Below, one piece after another: positions 47,471-57,132 of a DNA stretch of 64,000 nucleotides. Position numbers and translations under genes: made by a program. A model generated the notes under the pieces. The model ran no database searches, was not told where the DNA came from, and saw only the letters and a program-made list of their open reading frames with translations. Each line of letters opens with the position of its first letter. The first letter of the stretch is position 1. This DNA comes from G020354945 sp964570585 (lineage in GTDB: Bacteria > Omnitrophota > Gorgyraeia > JABMRG01 > JAFGKX01): contig CAZMYR010000002.1 in the NCBI GenBank assembly GCA_964570585.1, positions 1 through 64,000 on the forward strand, written 5' to 3'.

Positions 47471-48832
47471 TTATAGCCACTTATCAAACCACTGGTACGC
47501 CTCTTCGTGTAATTTCTCCGGGAAACCATGACTCCCCTCAAAGATAATCTTCTTCAGTTTATCTTCTGCCTTAAAAATCTTATAGAGTCTTTTGACTGAA
47601 TTATATACCTTTAAAGTTCCTGCGATTGGAACAGTTTCATCTTCAGTCCCATTGATAATTAAAAGGGGGCGAGGGGCAATCAAAGAAAGTACATCCTGGC
47701 AATCTGCATATTTTAATATCCCCGACAACCAGGTTGATGGGGGCTCATGGAATCTATTATTCTCAATTAAAGATTTATAGCTAGTGACATAACCAGAAAC
47801 TACAGCTACCTTTATTCGTTCATCCAAAGCAGCCAAAAAGGTGGCTCTTGTCCCTCCCATTGAATAACCGATACAGGCAATCCGATTAGGGTCAACTTCA
47901 TCGCGAGTCAACAGGTAATCAACCGACCTTATATCATCCCAAATAATCATTCCCAATAAATCTCTCCCTATCCATCGGCCTAAATAATCTATCAACTCTT
48001 CGTTAGCCCCTATCCTCTCACCAAAGCACCTGGCATCAATTGCAAAACTAATATAACCCTTCTCAGCTAATTCCTTGGCATAAAATTGACTTGGATCATT
48101 ACCAGCAATGCCTATTACTTCATCTGCGCCAAAACGATATTCTCCTGCATGTTGATGAAGAGCAATAATTGCAGGGGCCGGAAGAGGAATATTCTTGGGT
48201 ATTAAGATATATCCGGGAACTGATACCCCAGGTTCGCTATCGAAAATTATCTTCTCCCTAATATATTTACCGCAATCTACCTTTTCCACTATTCGAGAAT
48301 TCAAGGGGGATTTTTCCGGAGAATAACCCATTAATTCGAATATCTTTTTACGCAATTTCTTAGTATGCCTTGTCTTTTGCCTTCTGGTCTTAATTGAATT
48401 TACAGACATAATCTGCTTGGAGTTTAATATTTGCTCCTTGATGATGTTTACCGGAAAAAATGATTTATATTCTTCCTTTTCATATTCTCGTAAACGGATA
48501 TGATAGGTAATATTATCTAACACTTGATCAACATAAGAAACAATTTGCTCTCCTCGACCGGTTTTTCTTATGTAGCTTCTTAAAGCATTTAAATCTTTTA
48601 TCATCTTATGCGAATCCTCTATCGAATAAGGAACATTATTGTCACCCGATTCATACCTTTCCATAATCTCTGTGAATCGACCTAATATATCTGTCTCATC
48701 TGAAAAATAATTATCTTCCTGAACTATCTTCTCCGTTACCTTGTTTTTAGAAATTGCATTCTTTTCTAAGAAAATATAATTAGCCATTAATAACAATGCG
48801 CCCATTACTACAACGATTAATATCTTCTTCAT
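47471..48832 (-). CDS. Membrane-anchored alpha/beta hydrolase, acetylxylan esterase-like (453 aa)
   Basis: Hydrolase of the dienelactone hydrolase / acetyl-xylan-esterase-like group, held at the membrane or exported by an N-terminal hydrophobic segment (ILIVVVMGALLLMANYIFL). Numbering from the GTG two codons upstream, the catalytic set is Ser326 in GYSMGG, Asp400 in NGTEDETVP and His437 in EGSHGFP. HQHAGEY near 230 forms the oxyanion side. The ATG at 48832 is preferred because GGGGG precedes it by about 7 nt. Residues 50-170 are an extra helical region not seen in minimal family members. A role in removing acyl groups from an exported glycan is plausible. Confidence 0.87.
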   Translation of the reverse strand: MKKILIVVVMGALLLMANYIFLEKNAISKNKVTEKIVQEDNYFSDETDILGRFTEIMERYESGDNNVPYSIEDSHKMIKDLNALRSYIRKTGRGEQIVSYVDQVLDNITYHIRLREYEKEEYKSFFPVNIIKEQILNSKQIMSVNSIKTRRQKTRHTKKLRKKIFELMGYSPEKSPLNSRIVEKVDCGKYIREKIIFDSEPGVSVPGYILIPKNIPLPAPAIIALHQHAGEYRFGADEVIGIAGNDPSQFYAKELAEKGYISFAIDARCFGERIGANEELIDYLGRWIGRDLLGMIIWDDIRSVDYLLTRDEVDPNRIACIGYSMGGTRATFLAALDERIKVAVVSGYVTSYKSLIENNRFHEPPSTWLSGILKYADCQDVLSLIAPRPLLIINGTEDETVPIAGTLKVYNSVKRLYKIFKAEDKLKKIIFEGSHGFPEKLHEEAYQWFDKWL

Positions 48833-48866
48833 GTTCACGCCCCCATAAAAGCGGTATAACTTTGCT

Positions 48867-50312
48867 TTACTTATCTATATTATCATATGCATAAATGTGA
48901 AAATAGATAATTAGGTAAGCAAAACTTAAACCACATTTCAATCCACGAAACATATAGACGAATAAATATAAGAAATATTTAAGCCTCTGTCTCTTTAGTA
49001 TCCTCGACAGCCTTCGCCCAAAGGTAAAAAAGTAGGCCTTTATCTGGTACCACTCCGCCTGTCTCGGTGATAAGTCTTTGTTATATATAACCGCATCAAA
49101 AGTGATATTATCAGTCATTCGCCATCTCTTCTCATCTATCCGCCCTCCACAATCATGAATCTGTCTAATCCCTTCTTGGGTGAAAGGCTTATAGATAAAG
49201 AAGGCGGATCTTTCCCCATCGAGTTCCAAGGCAAAGTTTATTGTTCTTTGGAGCGTCCTTGGCGACTCACAAGGACCGCCAAGCATATAGTAGGCAGTAA
49301 TATTAATGCCAGCTTTATGTAATAATTTAAATATCTTACGAACCTTATTATCAGAAATTCTCTTTTTGTAAATTTCACTTCGGATAAATTGGTCTCCAGC
49401 TTCAACGCCCACTCTGATTACTGCACAGCCAGATTTCGCTAATATTTTTATCTTACGTTCGTCTAAATGGTCTATCCTTGAGAAAACACTAAACTTAAGT
49501 TTCCTATGTAAGCCTTGCCTTCTATATTCATCACAAAATGCTTGTACCCAGTCATAATCCATAGTGAAGACAGGATCGAATAACTGGGCTAATCGGAGGT
49601 CTCTACTTTTATATTTCTCCCATTGAAAAGCTATTTCTTGTGCATATTTTATCGAATCACGAATACGAAAATAACGCCCTTTAACTGCCTTAGCTATCCC
49701 ATGGGCATCGCAAAAGGTGCATTTGTAAGGACAGCCTCTGCTCCCTATTATATAAAGCATTCCTAAATGATAAAAATATTTATCTAAATCGCTCCATAAA
49801 TCCCAATCGGGAACGGGCAAATCATCGAGATTCTCACGAAAATAACCAATGGGGTTTTTTACTATTTTTTCATTTTCCTTCGTCCAGATTCCTGTAATGC
49901 CTGAAATACTTTTCCCTTCTGAAAGATGATCAAGATATTTTCTGAGGGGCCCCTCTCCATCACCTATACATACTGCATCGCATTCAGGAATCTTAAGAGT
50001 ATCCTCAGGGTATATAGAGGCATGATGCCCACCCAAGATAACGGGCAAACCGAAAGTGGATTTTATTTCCTTCATTATTTTCTTTACGTATTGCATATAC
50101 ATAGTATTACAGGAAATTCCTATGATATCCGGCTTTTTTTCTTTTATCTCTCTTCTTAATGTATCTTGCCAGTGTCTTCTATGAAAGGTTAAATCTATAA
50201 TATTGGCCGAATGGTTCGTTCGCTCATTAAGATATGTTGCCAGTGAGGTTATGGCTATATCCAGGGCACTAAAATCTCCTCCTAAACAAGAATTTATAAA
50301 GGTTAAGCGCAT
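48867..50312 (-). CDS. B12-binding radical SAM protein (481 aa)
   Basis: Radical SAM enzyme with an N-terminal B12-binding-like domain (DIIGISCNTMYMQYVKKI, VILGGHHASIYPEDTL, AVCIGDGEGPLRKYL). The cluster motif is Cys194-x3-Cys198-x2-Cys201 (RGCPYKCTFC). SAM-barrel features IRVGVEAGDQFIRSEIYKK and ITAYYMLGGPCES follow. The C-terminal 100 residues are basic and partly hydrophobic (YFLYLFVYMFRGLKCGLSF), so it may bind membranes and act on a lipid-linked substrate. It lies directly after another radical SAM gene, with 1 bp between them. Confidence 0.88.
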   Translation of the reverse strand: MRLTFINSCLGGDFSALDIAITSLATYLNERTNHSANIIDLTFHRRHWQDTLRREIKEKKPDIIGISCNTMYMQYVKKIMKEIKSTFGLPVILGGHHASIYPEDTLKIPECDAVCIGDGEGPLRKYLDHLSEGKSISGITGIWTKENEKIVKNPIGYFRENLDDLPVPDWDLWSDLDKYFYHLGMLYIIGSRGCPYKCTFCDAHGIAKAVKGRYFRIRDSIKYAQEIAFQWEKYKSRDLRLAQLFDPVFTMDYDWVQAFCDEYRRQGLHRKLKFSVFSRIDHLDERKIKILAKSGCAVIRVGVEAGDQFIRSEIYKKRISDNKVRKIFKLLHKAGINITAYYMLGGPCESPRTLQRTINFALELDGERSAFFIYKPFTQEGIRQIHDCGGRIDEKRWRMTDNITFDAVIYNKDLSPRQAEWYQIKAYFFTFGRRLSRILKRQRLKYFLYLFVYMFRGLKCGLSFAYLIIYFHIYAYDNIDK

Positions 50313-50313
50313 T

Positions 50314-51693
50314 TTAGAAAAACCTCCTCATCTTAATATATAACCTAACAATGCCCGTTAGGGAGAGAAAATGTTTGAGAAGGTATATCCATCGCCGGGG
50401 GTGAAGATAAAACAAGAATAGGGCTTTTCTTTGAAAATGCACTAACCTCTTGGCTTTAAAATTTCCCCCTGAATAGGGAACTTTTCTATAATAATCAAAG
50501 TCGGAATAATTATCACTCAAGTTATATTTCTCATTATCCCTTACCATATCGTATAATCGTGTACCAGGAAAAGGTACAACAATGGAAAAACTCGCCTCAC
50601 TAAGGCCTGAAGACACAGCCAGCTTTATGGTTTTGCCAATTTCCTCTTCTGTCTCAGTAGGCGCACCCAGCATAAAAAATCCACCGGTATGGATACCTAT
50701 CTTTTTAGCTGTTTTAATTATTTTATTAACCTTATCTAATCTAATTCCTTTCTGATATACTTCATTCAATATCCGCTGAGAGCCAGATTCGATACCGAAA
50801 TGAATACTTCTTGCACCAACCTCATACATTCGGTGCATCAATTTTTCATCCATACCACTAATTCGACTATTACAACCCCAGAGAATCTTAATCTTTTCCT
50901 TATCCAGAATATCAAAAAATCGATACGCCCACTTTCTGTCTATTCCAAATGTATCATCATGAAAAAAAAATTTATTCACTTTAAATTTATCTATATAATG
51001 TGCTATTTCTTTTACCAGATATTCCGGGCTTTTATATCTGGCCCGATCACCGAATATCTTTTTTAAGGTTGGCTGGCAAAAAGAACAATTAAAAGCACAC
51101 CCCCTGGAAGCTATTATATTGATGCCTCTTGACCGGGGGGTTACACTATCGAGATAATGCCAGTAGTTAAAATATTTATTCATATCAACAAGATCCAGCG
51201 CAGGAAACTCTAAAGAATCCAAATTAGATATAGGCTCCCTTGAAGGATTCTTCCTTATATGATAATTGTTCTTATGCCAGATTCCTTTAATTTGAGATTG
51301 GGCATCCGATGGTAATGCTTCTATTAGTTCAGCCATAGTCTTTTCTCCTTCACCAATAACTACTATATCAACATCGTCAATAATAGACTCCGGACAGACA
51401 GTAGCATGAGGACCACCGCCAACTACAATTGCTCCCATTCCTTTCGCTATTCGTGCAATATTCTTCCCATTATTATACATAAGAGTATCAAAATAAATTC
51501 CTGCCAGCTCAGGTTTTTTTGCCTGTAAATAGGCTGAGACATAACTAAAAGAGGGATGAAATGTAGTATCTAAAATTGAAACTTCTACATCTAATCTATT
51601 TCTTAAATAAGAAGCGATATAACAGAGCCCCAGGGGCGGGTCCCCTGATTTATATTTGAACCTGGGAAAAACTAAGCATATTTTTCTAATCAA
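50314..51693 (-). CDS. B12-binding radical SAM protein (459 aa)
   Basis: Radical SAM enzyme with the B12-binding fold at about 1-140 (KSGDPPLGLCYIASYLRNR, VVGGGPHATVCPESII, VVIGEGEKTMAEL) and the cluster motif Cys199-x3-Cys203-x2-Cys206 (RGCAFNCSFC). The barrel shows FFFHDDTFGIDRKW, IHFGIESGSQRIL and GGFFMLGAPTETEEE. The C-terminus is rich in basic and aromatic residues. Sequence layout equals that of P-methylase/BchE-like families; the actual reaction is unknown. It overlaps the membrane transferase gene upstream by 4 bp. Confidence 0.88.
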   Translation of the reverse strand: MIRKICLVFPRFKYKSGDPPLGLCYIASYLRNRLDVEVSILDTTFHPSFSYVSAYLQAKKPELAGIYFDTLMYNNGKNIARIAKGMGAIVVGGGPHATVCPESIIDDVDIVVIGEGEKTMAELIEALPSDAQSQIKGIWHKNNYHIRKNPSREPISNLDSLEFPALDLVDMNKYFNYWHYLDSVTPRSRGINIIASRGCAFNCSFCQPTLKKIFGDRARYKSPEYLVKEIAHYIDKFKVNKFFFHDDTFGIDRKWAYRFFDILDKEKIKILWGCNSRISGMDEKLMHRMYEVGARSIHFGIESGSQRILNEVYQKGIRLDKVNKIIKTAKKIGIHTGGFFMLGAPTETEEEIGKTIKLAVSSGLSEASFSIVVPFPGTRLYDMVRDNEKYNLSDNYSDFDYYRKVPYSGGNFKAKRLVHFQRKALFLFYLHPRRWIYLLKHFLSLTGIVRLYIKMRRFF

Positions 51694-53618
51694 AATTTAG
51701 TCCATATATCCTTATTGTGAAATCCAGCTAAAAATACCTTCCTGTATTCTTTTTCATCAATCATCTTTAAGTAACTGTCCACAATTTTAACATCATAAAA
51801 TCCATCATCTGTAATATACGGAGAATATGGCTTAGCAAACTCCTTGGCAAGACCCTCTCCTACTCCCTGGAAAAAATATCTTTTATAATCATCTCTCACA
51901 AAAGAACTAATCTTTTTAATCATTTTCTTATCTCTTTGGAAATCAAATTCTTCTTCATGCGTATATTTATCTGAATTTGAACGTGGATTATAGATAAGTT
52001 TAACAAGGCCTTCCCCTAAACCTACATAGCAAAATTTCCAATATTTTTTATCTATTTTTTCTATTATTGATAAAACCTCTTTTATATCACCATTCAATTT
52101 TAAAAAATCCCCATTTATATACCCTTGATACAAATATCTCAACTTGTTTATATTATCACTACTAAGATATTCGAAATCCTTTTGAATTGAATCAACATTT
52201 TTGGTGTCAGCATAGTAAGCCCCTGCGGTATGGCAGACATTGATATTTAATTTATCGCACATAAGCTTATGCACTGATATTGGCTTCTTAACCAGTAATT
52301 CAATTGTATCTTTTTCCTCATAAAAATAGATGTAATGTTTATAAAAATCCTTCATGGAAGCGGTTGTAAAATTATGATATTGATAAATAATCCCCGGGGA
52401 TAAGGCAAAAATCAATAAAAAAATGGAAATATATCTATTCTTCTTCCATGCCTCACTTAAAAAGATTACTATTAGTAAAATAATATTCAAGAATAGAGGT
52501 AAATAATACTTGTAATTATGCATTTCCCTTTCGTTAAAACAAAATATAAATATATAGATAAAGAGATGGACTAGAAGAAAGATTGTAATATATTTTCTAA
52601 TTGGAATAGCATGCTTTCTTGTCAGGGAAAAAGCATTGCAGATTATTTTCTTCAAGTTTCCTTTATTAATCCAACATAATGATACGCAAGAAGTAATGAA
52701 TACTAATCGGAGCATCTCTAAGGAAATTCTTGATAAGGTAGTTAAATTATAAAAATATGACCTCAAAGGTTGAGTAAATAATTCACTAAAATGGCCTTTC
52801 GAAAATGCAAATACATTAGGGGTAATCTTAAAAAAAAGAAGGATAAATCGAGCTGGTATTGAAAAAATATTGCCAGATATAATTATATTTTTTCTTGGCA
52901 ACGTGGCTACGTTATAAAAATTACGATACCAAGGACTCCCAAATTCCAAAAAATTGCCAGCTATTATTACACAAATAATTACTATTGCATATTTATAAAT
53001 AAAAGAGGGGCTCTTTATATCTATATCCAATAATAAAAATAATCCAAAGACAAAAAAAGTTACTAAAAATGCGGGATAAAAATATACTCCTAGGCCACAG
53101 GTTATTCCAAAAAGCAGATAATTCAAAATCCTTTTTTTTTCTTTAATTTTAGAAAAAAGGTATAAACTCAAGATAAAGAAAAGATTTAAATGAAAGTGTC
53201 TGCCTTCACCCGCACCCGAATGTGCTGTAAGCATTCCTGGGGTAATGACAAATAAAAAAGAGGCGAATATCGCTATTTTTGAATCAAAATATTTATTACA
53301 AAACTTATAAAGTAGGAGGTATGTTAAAATAAGAAAGATAATGCTTGCTAACCTTAAGGAAAAATAAGACTTTCCAAACAGTAAAATGAAGGGGACAGCA
53401 GTGATGCTATATAGGAAATGCCCTCCTCCTGCATAAGGTGTGTTTATCTGAAAGAGAAAAGGAGAAGGAAAAATACCATTAGCTATATGGGTGCTAATAA
53501 ATAGATTATATTTAGCCGCAGTATCTATAAAATAAGGGGTATTGATTATTTTTATTACTCTACTGGCTACTAAAATGACTAATAAAAAATAAAATAAAAA
53601 TTTTGCCCTATTTCTCAT
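51690..53618 (-). CDS. GT39-like polytopic membrane protein (642 aa)
   Basis: Membrane protein with about 11-12 helices in the first 420 residues and a large soluble C-terminal domain. The overall shape, the loop INTPYFIDTAAKYNLF after helix 1 and SGAGEGRHFHLNLFFILS fit GT-C glycosyltransferases of the PMT/ArnT kind, though the acidic motif is less clear than in the other three. The C-terminal part has two internally similar segments (GLGEGLVKLIYNPRSNS and GVGEGLAKEFAKPYSP), a small repeat also seen as helices with FxGxGEGLx. It is co-transcribed with two radical SAM genes. Confidence 0.78.
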   Translation of the reverse strand: MRNRAKFLFYFLLVILVASRVIKIINTPYFIDTAAKYNLFISTHIANGIFPSPFLFQINTPYAGGGHFLYSITAVPFILLFGKSYFSLRLASIIFLILTYLLLYKFCNKYFDSKIAIFASFLFVITPGMLTAHSGAGEGRHFHLNLFFILSLYLFSKIKEKKRILNYLLFGITCGLGVYFYPAFLVTFFVFGLFLLLDIDIKSPSFIYKYAIVIICVIIAGNFLEFGSPWYRNFYNVATLPRKNIIISGNIFSIPARFILLFFKITPNVFAFSKGHFSELFTQPLRSYFYNLTTLSRISLEMLRLVFITSCVSLCWINKGNLKKIICNAFSLTRKHAIPIRKYITIFLLVHLFIYIFIFCFNEREMHNYKYYLPLFLNIILLIVIFLSEAWKKNRYISIFLLIFALSPGIIYQYHNFTTASMKDFYKHYIYFYEEKDTIELLVKKPISVHKLMCDKLNINVCHTAGAYYADTKNVDSIQKDFEYLSSDNINKLRYLYQGYINGDFLKLNGDIKEVLSIIEKIDKKYWKFCYVGLGEGLVKLIYNPRSNSDKYTHEEEFDFQRDKKMIKKISSFVRDDYKRYFFQGVGEGLAKEFAKPYSPYITDDGFYDVKIVDSYLKMIDEKEYRKVFLAGFHNKDIWTKF

Positions 53619-53659
53619 TCTTCTTTATCTTTGATAAACCAAATCCATCCTCAATTATG

Positions 53660-54367
53660 CTACTGTGCATTAACCCATAATCTTGGCAGCTCCAAAATGG
53701 CTTTACAAGTTCCGCTGAATCCCAATTTAGATCTACCCTCTCTGCGTTTCACAAACACGATTGGAACCTCAGTAAAACTACAGCCCAAACTCAGACAGCG
53801 GCTTAACATCTCTATTTGGAATAAATAGCCATGAGATTTAATGGTATCAAATTGTATGTTAGCTAAAACATCCTTCTTGAAACAGCGAAAGCCGCCGGTG
53901 CAATCTTTTATACCCGGTCTTAACCAAAGGCGAACAAAAAGATTGGCGATGGAGGTGAGAATTTTTCTCCTTAACTTCCGATTAACTACCCTAGCGCCAG
54001 GGACATATCTTGAGCCAATACTGATGTCTTTATCTTTGGCTGCCTCAAGCAAACTACCCAGATATCTGGGGTGATGTGAAAAATCGGCATCCATCTGAAT
54101 AATCAGTTGGTATGATGGAGAACAGGATAAGATATACCTAAAACTGGTCAGATAAGCTCCTCCCAGACCATCTTTTTCTGGCCGATGTATAACCTTTATC
54201 TTATTTGACCTTTTAGCTAATCTATCCAACACTTCCCCGGTCCCATCAGGAGAGTTATCGTCTACAACTAAAATGTCAAATTCTGGCTGAAAATAAAAAA
54301 TCTGTGAAATTAATTCCTCGATATTCTGCACTTCGTTATAGGTTGGAATCACTACTACTGTTTTCAT
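53660..54367 (-). CDS. Dolichyl/polyprenyl-phosphate mannose synthase-like GT2 (235 aa)
   Basis: Cytoplasmic GT2 enzyme of the DPM1 type. TVVVIPTYNEVQNIEELIS and FDILVVDDNSPDGTGEVLD bind the nucleotide. IIQMDADFSHHPRYL (Asp93-x-Asp95) binds metal. The family signature DCTGGFRCFKKDVL and SHGYLFQIEML follow. It has no membrane tail and is close to the minimal soluble size. It would load a hexose onto polyprenyl phosphate, providing donors for the GT39-like proteins. Its start overlaps the aminotransferase stop by 4 bp. Confidence 0.92.
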   Translation of the reverse strand: MKTVVVIPTYNEVQNIEELISQIFYFQPEFDILVVDDNSPDGTGEVLDRLAKRSNKIKVIHRPEKDGLGGAYLTSFRYILSCSPSYQLIIQMDADFSHHPRYLGSLLEAAKDKDISIGSRYVPGARVVNRKLRRKILTSIANLFVRLWLRPGIKDCTGGFRCFKKDVLANIQFDTIKSHGYLFQIEMLSRCLSLGCSFTEVPIVFVKRREGRSKLGFSGTCKAILELPRLWVNAQ

Positions 54368-55626
54368 TGTTTACCGACAAGCCTCTTTAAACAATCAGCA
54401 ATATAAAGCATATGTCTTTCTTTGAGGGGGGGATGGATAGGTAGATAAAGATTATCCATGAATAGGGCATCGCTTATAGGGCAATCTGTCTTAAATCTTC
54501 GAAATTCCTCCAAAACAGAGCAAGATTTAACGTAACCTTCAGTGACGTCAATCCCTCGCTTCAATAACTTTTTTATTATCCGTTTTTTGTTTTTAACTTG
54601 AATAACATAATTAAGATAAATACTTTTTATATAAGGCAGAGTATGAGGAATCTTAAGACCGGAATCTTTAAGCACATTGGTTAAAATCTTGGCATTTTCT
54701 ATTCTCATATTATTATACTTATCTAATTCTTCTAATTGCTTTAACCCAATTGCTGCCTGAAGATTGGTAAATTTAACCCGATATTTTTCTGGTAGAGTAG
54801 TTTGATTTAAATTAAGCTCCTTTTTACCCTCTAACAAATTGTATAGTAAATTGTCGTTAACCAAATTCAAAAGGCGAATTATTGGAAAAACAAAAATAGT
54901 AAATGGTAGGGGATAAGTAAAAAAAGAAAGGATTGAAGCAGAAATCAGTCGTTTTATCAACTCACTACCTTTAGGATATTTAAAGGCGCTAATTTCCTTT
55001 CTAATCTTATCTGTCAAATCACTATTGTTTGTTATGATCGCACCTCCTCCCAGAGTATTTAGATTCTTCGTTAGACTAAAGCTAAAATAAGAAAGATGGC
55101 CGAATGAACCAACTTTTTTCCCTTTATACTCAGCACCGCAGGCTTGAGCGCAATCTTCTATAATCTTCAAACTATATTTTCTTGCTACCTTTAAAATTAA
55201 ATCAATATCACAGGGTTGCCCATAGATATGAGTTAAAAGCAAAAACTTCGTTTTTGGTGAAACCCTTTCCTCAATTAGGTGAGGATTCATATTATATGTT
55301 CCCGGGTCAATATCCACAAACACCGGTTTTGCTCCATAATAAACGATTATAGCAACGACCTCAGGAACAGTGTACGCAGAAAGTATAATCTCCTCACCCT
55401 TCTTAATATCCAGCGCTTTTAAGCAAAGGTACAACGATACTGTGCCCGAGGAAGTAGCAATAGCATACTTGGCGCCGATATACTTAGCAAACTCATCCTC
55501 AAACTTGGGTAGAGCTCCCCCCCCAAATACTTTCCTTGCTATAATGACAGAAAATGCTTCTCTGAATGCCAAAGAGGAAAAATGCACTTTTCCTCGAGGT
55601 ATTTTGATTAAAAATGGAGTTGCCAT
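54364..55626 (-). CDS. DegT/DnrJ/EryC1/StrS-family aminotransferase (420 aa)
   Basis: PLP-dependent sugar aminotransferase expected to make an amino sugar from a keto nucleotide-sugar. The cofactor Lys is probably Lys187 in SFSLTKNLNTLGGGA, and Asp158 (IIEDCAQACGA) contacts the pyridine nitrogen. TSSGTVSLYLCLKALDI binds the phosphate. Residues about 215-265 contain an uncommon hydrophobic insert (LISASILSFFTYPLPFTIFVF) that could associate with the membrane. No dehydratase or ketoreductase to supply its substrate is in the window, so those must lie elsewhere. It is preceded by a radical SAM gene 2 bp away. Confidence 0.92.
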   Translation of the reverse strand: MATPFLIKIPRGKVHFSSLAFREAFSVIIARKVFGGGALPKFEDEFAKYIGAKYAIATSSGTVSLYLCLKALDIKKGEEIILSAYTVPEVVAIIVYYGAKPVFVDIDPGTYNMNPHLIEERVSPKTKFLLLTHIYGQPCDIDLILKVARKYSLKIIEDCAQACGAEYKGKKVGSFGHLSYFSFSLTKNLNTLGGGAIITNNSDLTDKIRKEISAFKYPKGSELIKRLISASILSFFTYPLPFTIFVFPIIRLLNLVNDNLLYNLLEGKKELNLNQTTLPEKYRVKFTNLQAAIGLKQLEELDKYNNMRIENAKILTNVLKDSGLKIPHTLPYIKSIYLNYVIQVKNKKRIIKKLLKRGIDVTEGYVKSCSVLEEFRRFKTDCPISDALFMDNLYLPIHPPLKERHMLYIADCLKRLVGKQ

Positions 55627-55628
55627 AT

Positions 55629-57059
55629 CTATTTATTTTTAATTGGGTTATAAAATACAAATTTTAAAAATGAGATTAGACCCTTAAATAAGTATCTAAA
55701 ATAATGGAGATTTAGGCTCATCTTCATATATTTCCATAAAATCCTTGGCCTCAAATAGAACCTCCGAGTTATAAGCTGAATAAAGTACTCTATTTGCCTC
55801 TGCGACAATCCATAAGGAACAAAAACGTAATTGTGTTCATTGAGAAGTCTCCAATTTCGATTAAATCTACCGTATCTATCTGCTCTTTGATAATCTAAGG
55901 TGCCGGGGAAAGGGGTGAAAGAATTCACAGTAAGAAGATCTAAATCTAATTTCAATATACGTTCCAATGTTTTATGAATGCTTTGAATTGTCTCAATAGG
56001 TGTTCCTACCATAATATAGCCCTTAGAAATAATACCTGCTTGCTTGGTCCATTTTAATGCCTTAGCGATCATTTCAAGGTTAATATCCTTCTGCAAAAAA
56101 TCCAATACTTGTTGAGAACAGCTCTCTATTCCATAGGCAATTCCCCAGCAACCTGCTTTTTTCATCAGATGAAGGAGTGGAAGTTTTGCCATGTTCACCC
56201 GGAGATTGCAGGACCAAACTAAATTAAGTTTTTCTTTAATCAACATCTCGCATAACTTAACCAATCGCCTTCGATTTATTCCAAACGTACCATCATATAT
56301 AGCCAAATCTCTGATACCGTATCTATAGTAAAGCGCTCTTATCATTTCCATTACATACTCAGCACTATGCTCTCTATAACATCTCCCCCATATCCCTTGG
56401 CTGCAAAAAGAACAACGACCAGGACAGCCCCTGGAAGTAATCAAAGAGGTACAGGGAAGTTTCTTAAATCCAAAAGCTGAAGGCCGGTAGTATTTTTTTA
56501 AATCCGGGTATAAATCCCAAGCAGGAAAAAGCAAGGTATCCAGATTTTTAATAAGTGAGTGCGGGGGTGTCTTAACTATTTTGTCCTTATCTTTGTAAAC
56601 TATTCCATTTATACTGCTTAAATCCCTGTTATTCTGAAGTGCATTTAACAACTCAACAAGCGTTACCTCCCCCTCTCCTATTATGCCTATATCAAATTGA
56701 GGGAACAAATTCATTGTCTCTTCAGGTAAGGCACTTAAATGGGCGCCGCCTAAAATAATATACAGCTTATTATTCCTTAGTTTTAATACTCTTGCCACTT
56801 CAGCCGCAGAATAAATTGACATAGTAACTGCAGTTATTCCGACATAGTTTGGTTGAAAAGAAAGAATACGGTCAATTGTTTGTTCAATATTTAATCTAAG
56901 TACCTCGCAATCTAAAATCTTAACCTCAAAACCTTCTTTCCTTAACGCGGAAGCTAAAAAGCCAAGGCCAAGCGGTGGCATGTAGACCCCAGCCTCAGCT
57001 AGCTCTCCATAACGCTCTTTCCCGCTTAAAGGAGGGTTTACGAGAATTATTTTTGACAT
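55629..57059 (-). CDS. B12-binding radical SAM protein (476 aa)
   Basis: Radical SAM enzyme with an N-terminal B12-binding-like domain (MPPLGLGFLASALRKEG, YIILGGAHLSALPEETM, IGIIGEGEVTLVEL). The cluster motif is Cys212-x3-Cys216-x2-Cys219 (RGCPGRCSFC). Barrel motifs: LAIYDGTFGINRRR, GIAYGIESCSQQVLDFL, GYIMVGTPIET. The C-terminal 90 residues are basic with membrane-active character (LRYLFKG-like stretches), as in the two radical SAM proteins at 48.9-51.7 kb. It is the first gene of the run towards the aminotransferase. Confidence 0.88.
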   Translation of the reverse strand: MSKIILVNPPLSGKERYGELAEAGVYMPPLGLGFLASALRKEGFEVKILDCEVLRLNIEQTIDRILSFQPNYVGITAVTMSIYSAAEVARVLKLRNNKLYIILGGAHLSALPEETMNLFPQFDIGIIGEGEVTLVELLNALQNNRDLSSINGIVYKDKDKIVKTPPHSLIKNLDTLLFPAWDLYPDLKKYYRPSAFGFKKLPCTSLITSRGCPGRCSFCSQGIWGRCYREHSAEYVMEMIRALYYRYGIRDLAIYDGTFGINRRRLVKLCEMLIKEKLNLVWSCNLRVNMAKLPLLHLMKKAGCWGIAYGIESCSQQVLDFLQKDINLEMIAKALKWTKQAGIISKGYIMVGTPIETIQSIHKTLERILKLDLDLLTVNSFTPFPGTLDYQRADRYGRFNRNWRLLNEHNYVFVPYGLSQRQIEYFIQLITRRFYLRPRILWKYMKMSLNLHYFRYLFKGLISFLKFVFYNPIKNK

Positions 57060-57084
57060 GCTTTTAAAATTTTAAGGTTCTTTA

Positions 57085-57131
57085 CCCCGCCCTTCCTTAA
57101 GTATTTTAAATTACTATCAGGAAGGGCGGGG
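57085..57131 (-). terminator. 13-bp GC-rich stem between operon genes
   Basis: CCCCGCCCTTCCT (57085-57097) pairs perfectly with 57119-57131 around a 21-nt AT-rich loop. It fills the gap between the GT2 gene stop and the radical SAM start. On the minus strand only a short T-rich tract follows, so it may terminate or protect mRNA ends. Confidence 0.5.
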
Positions 57132-57132
57132 T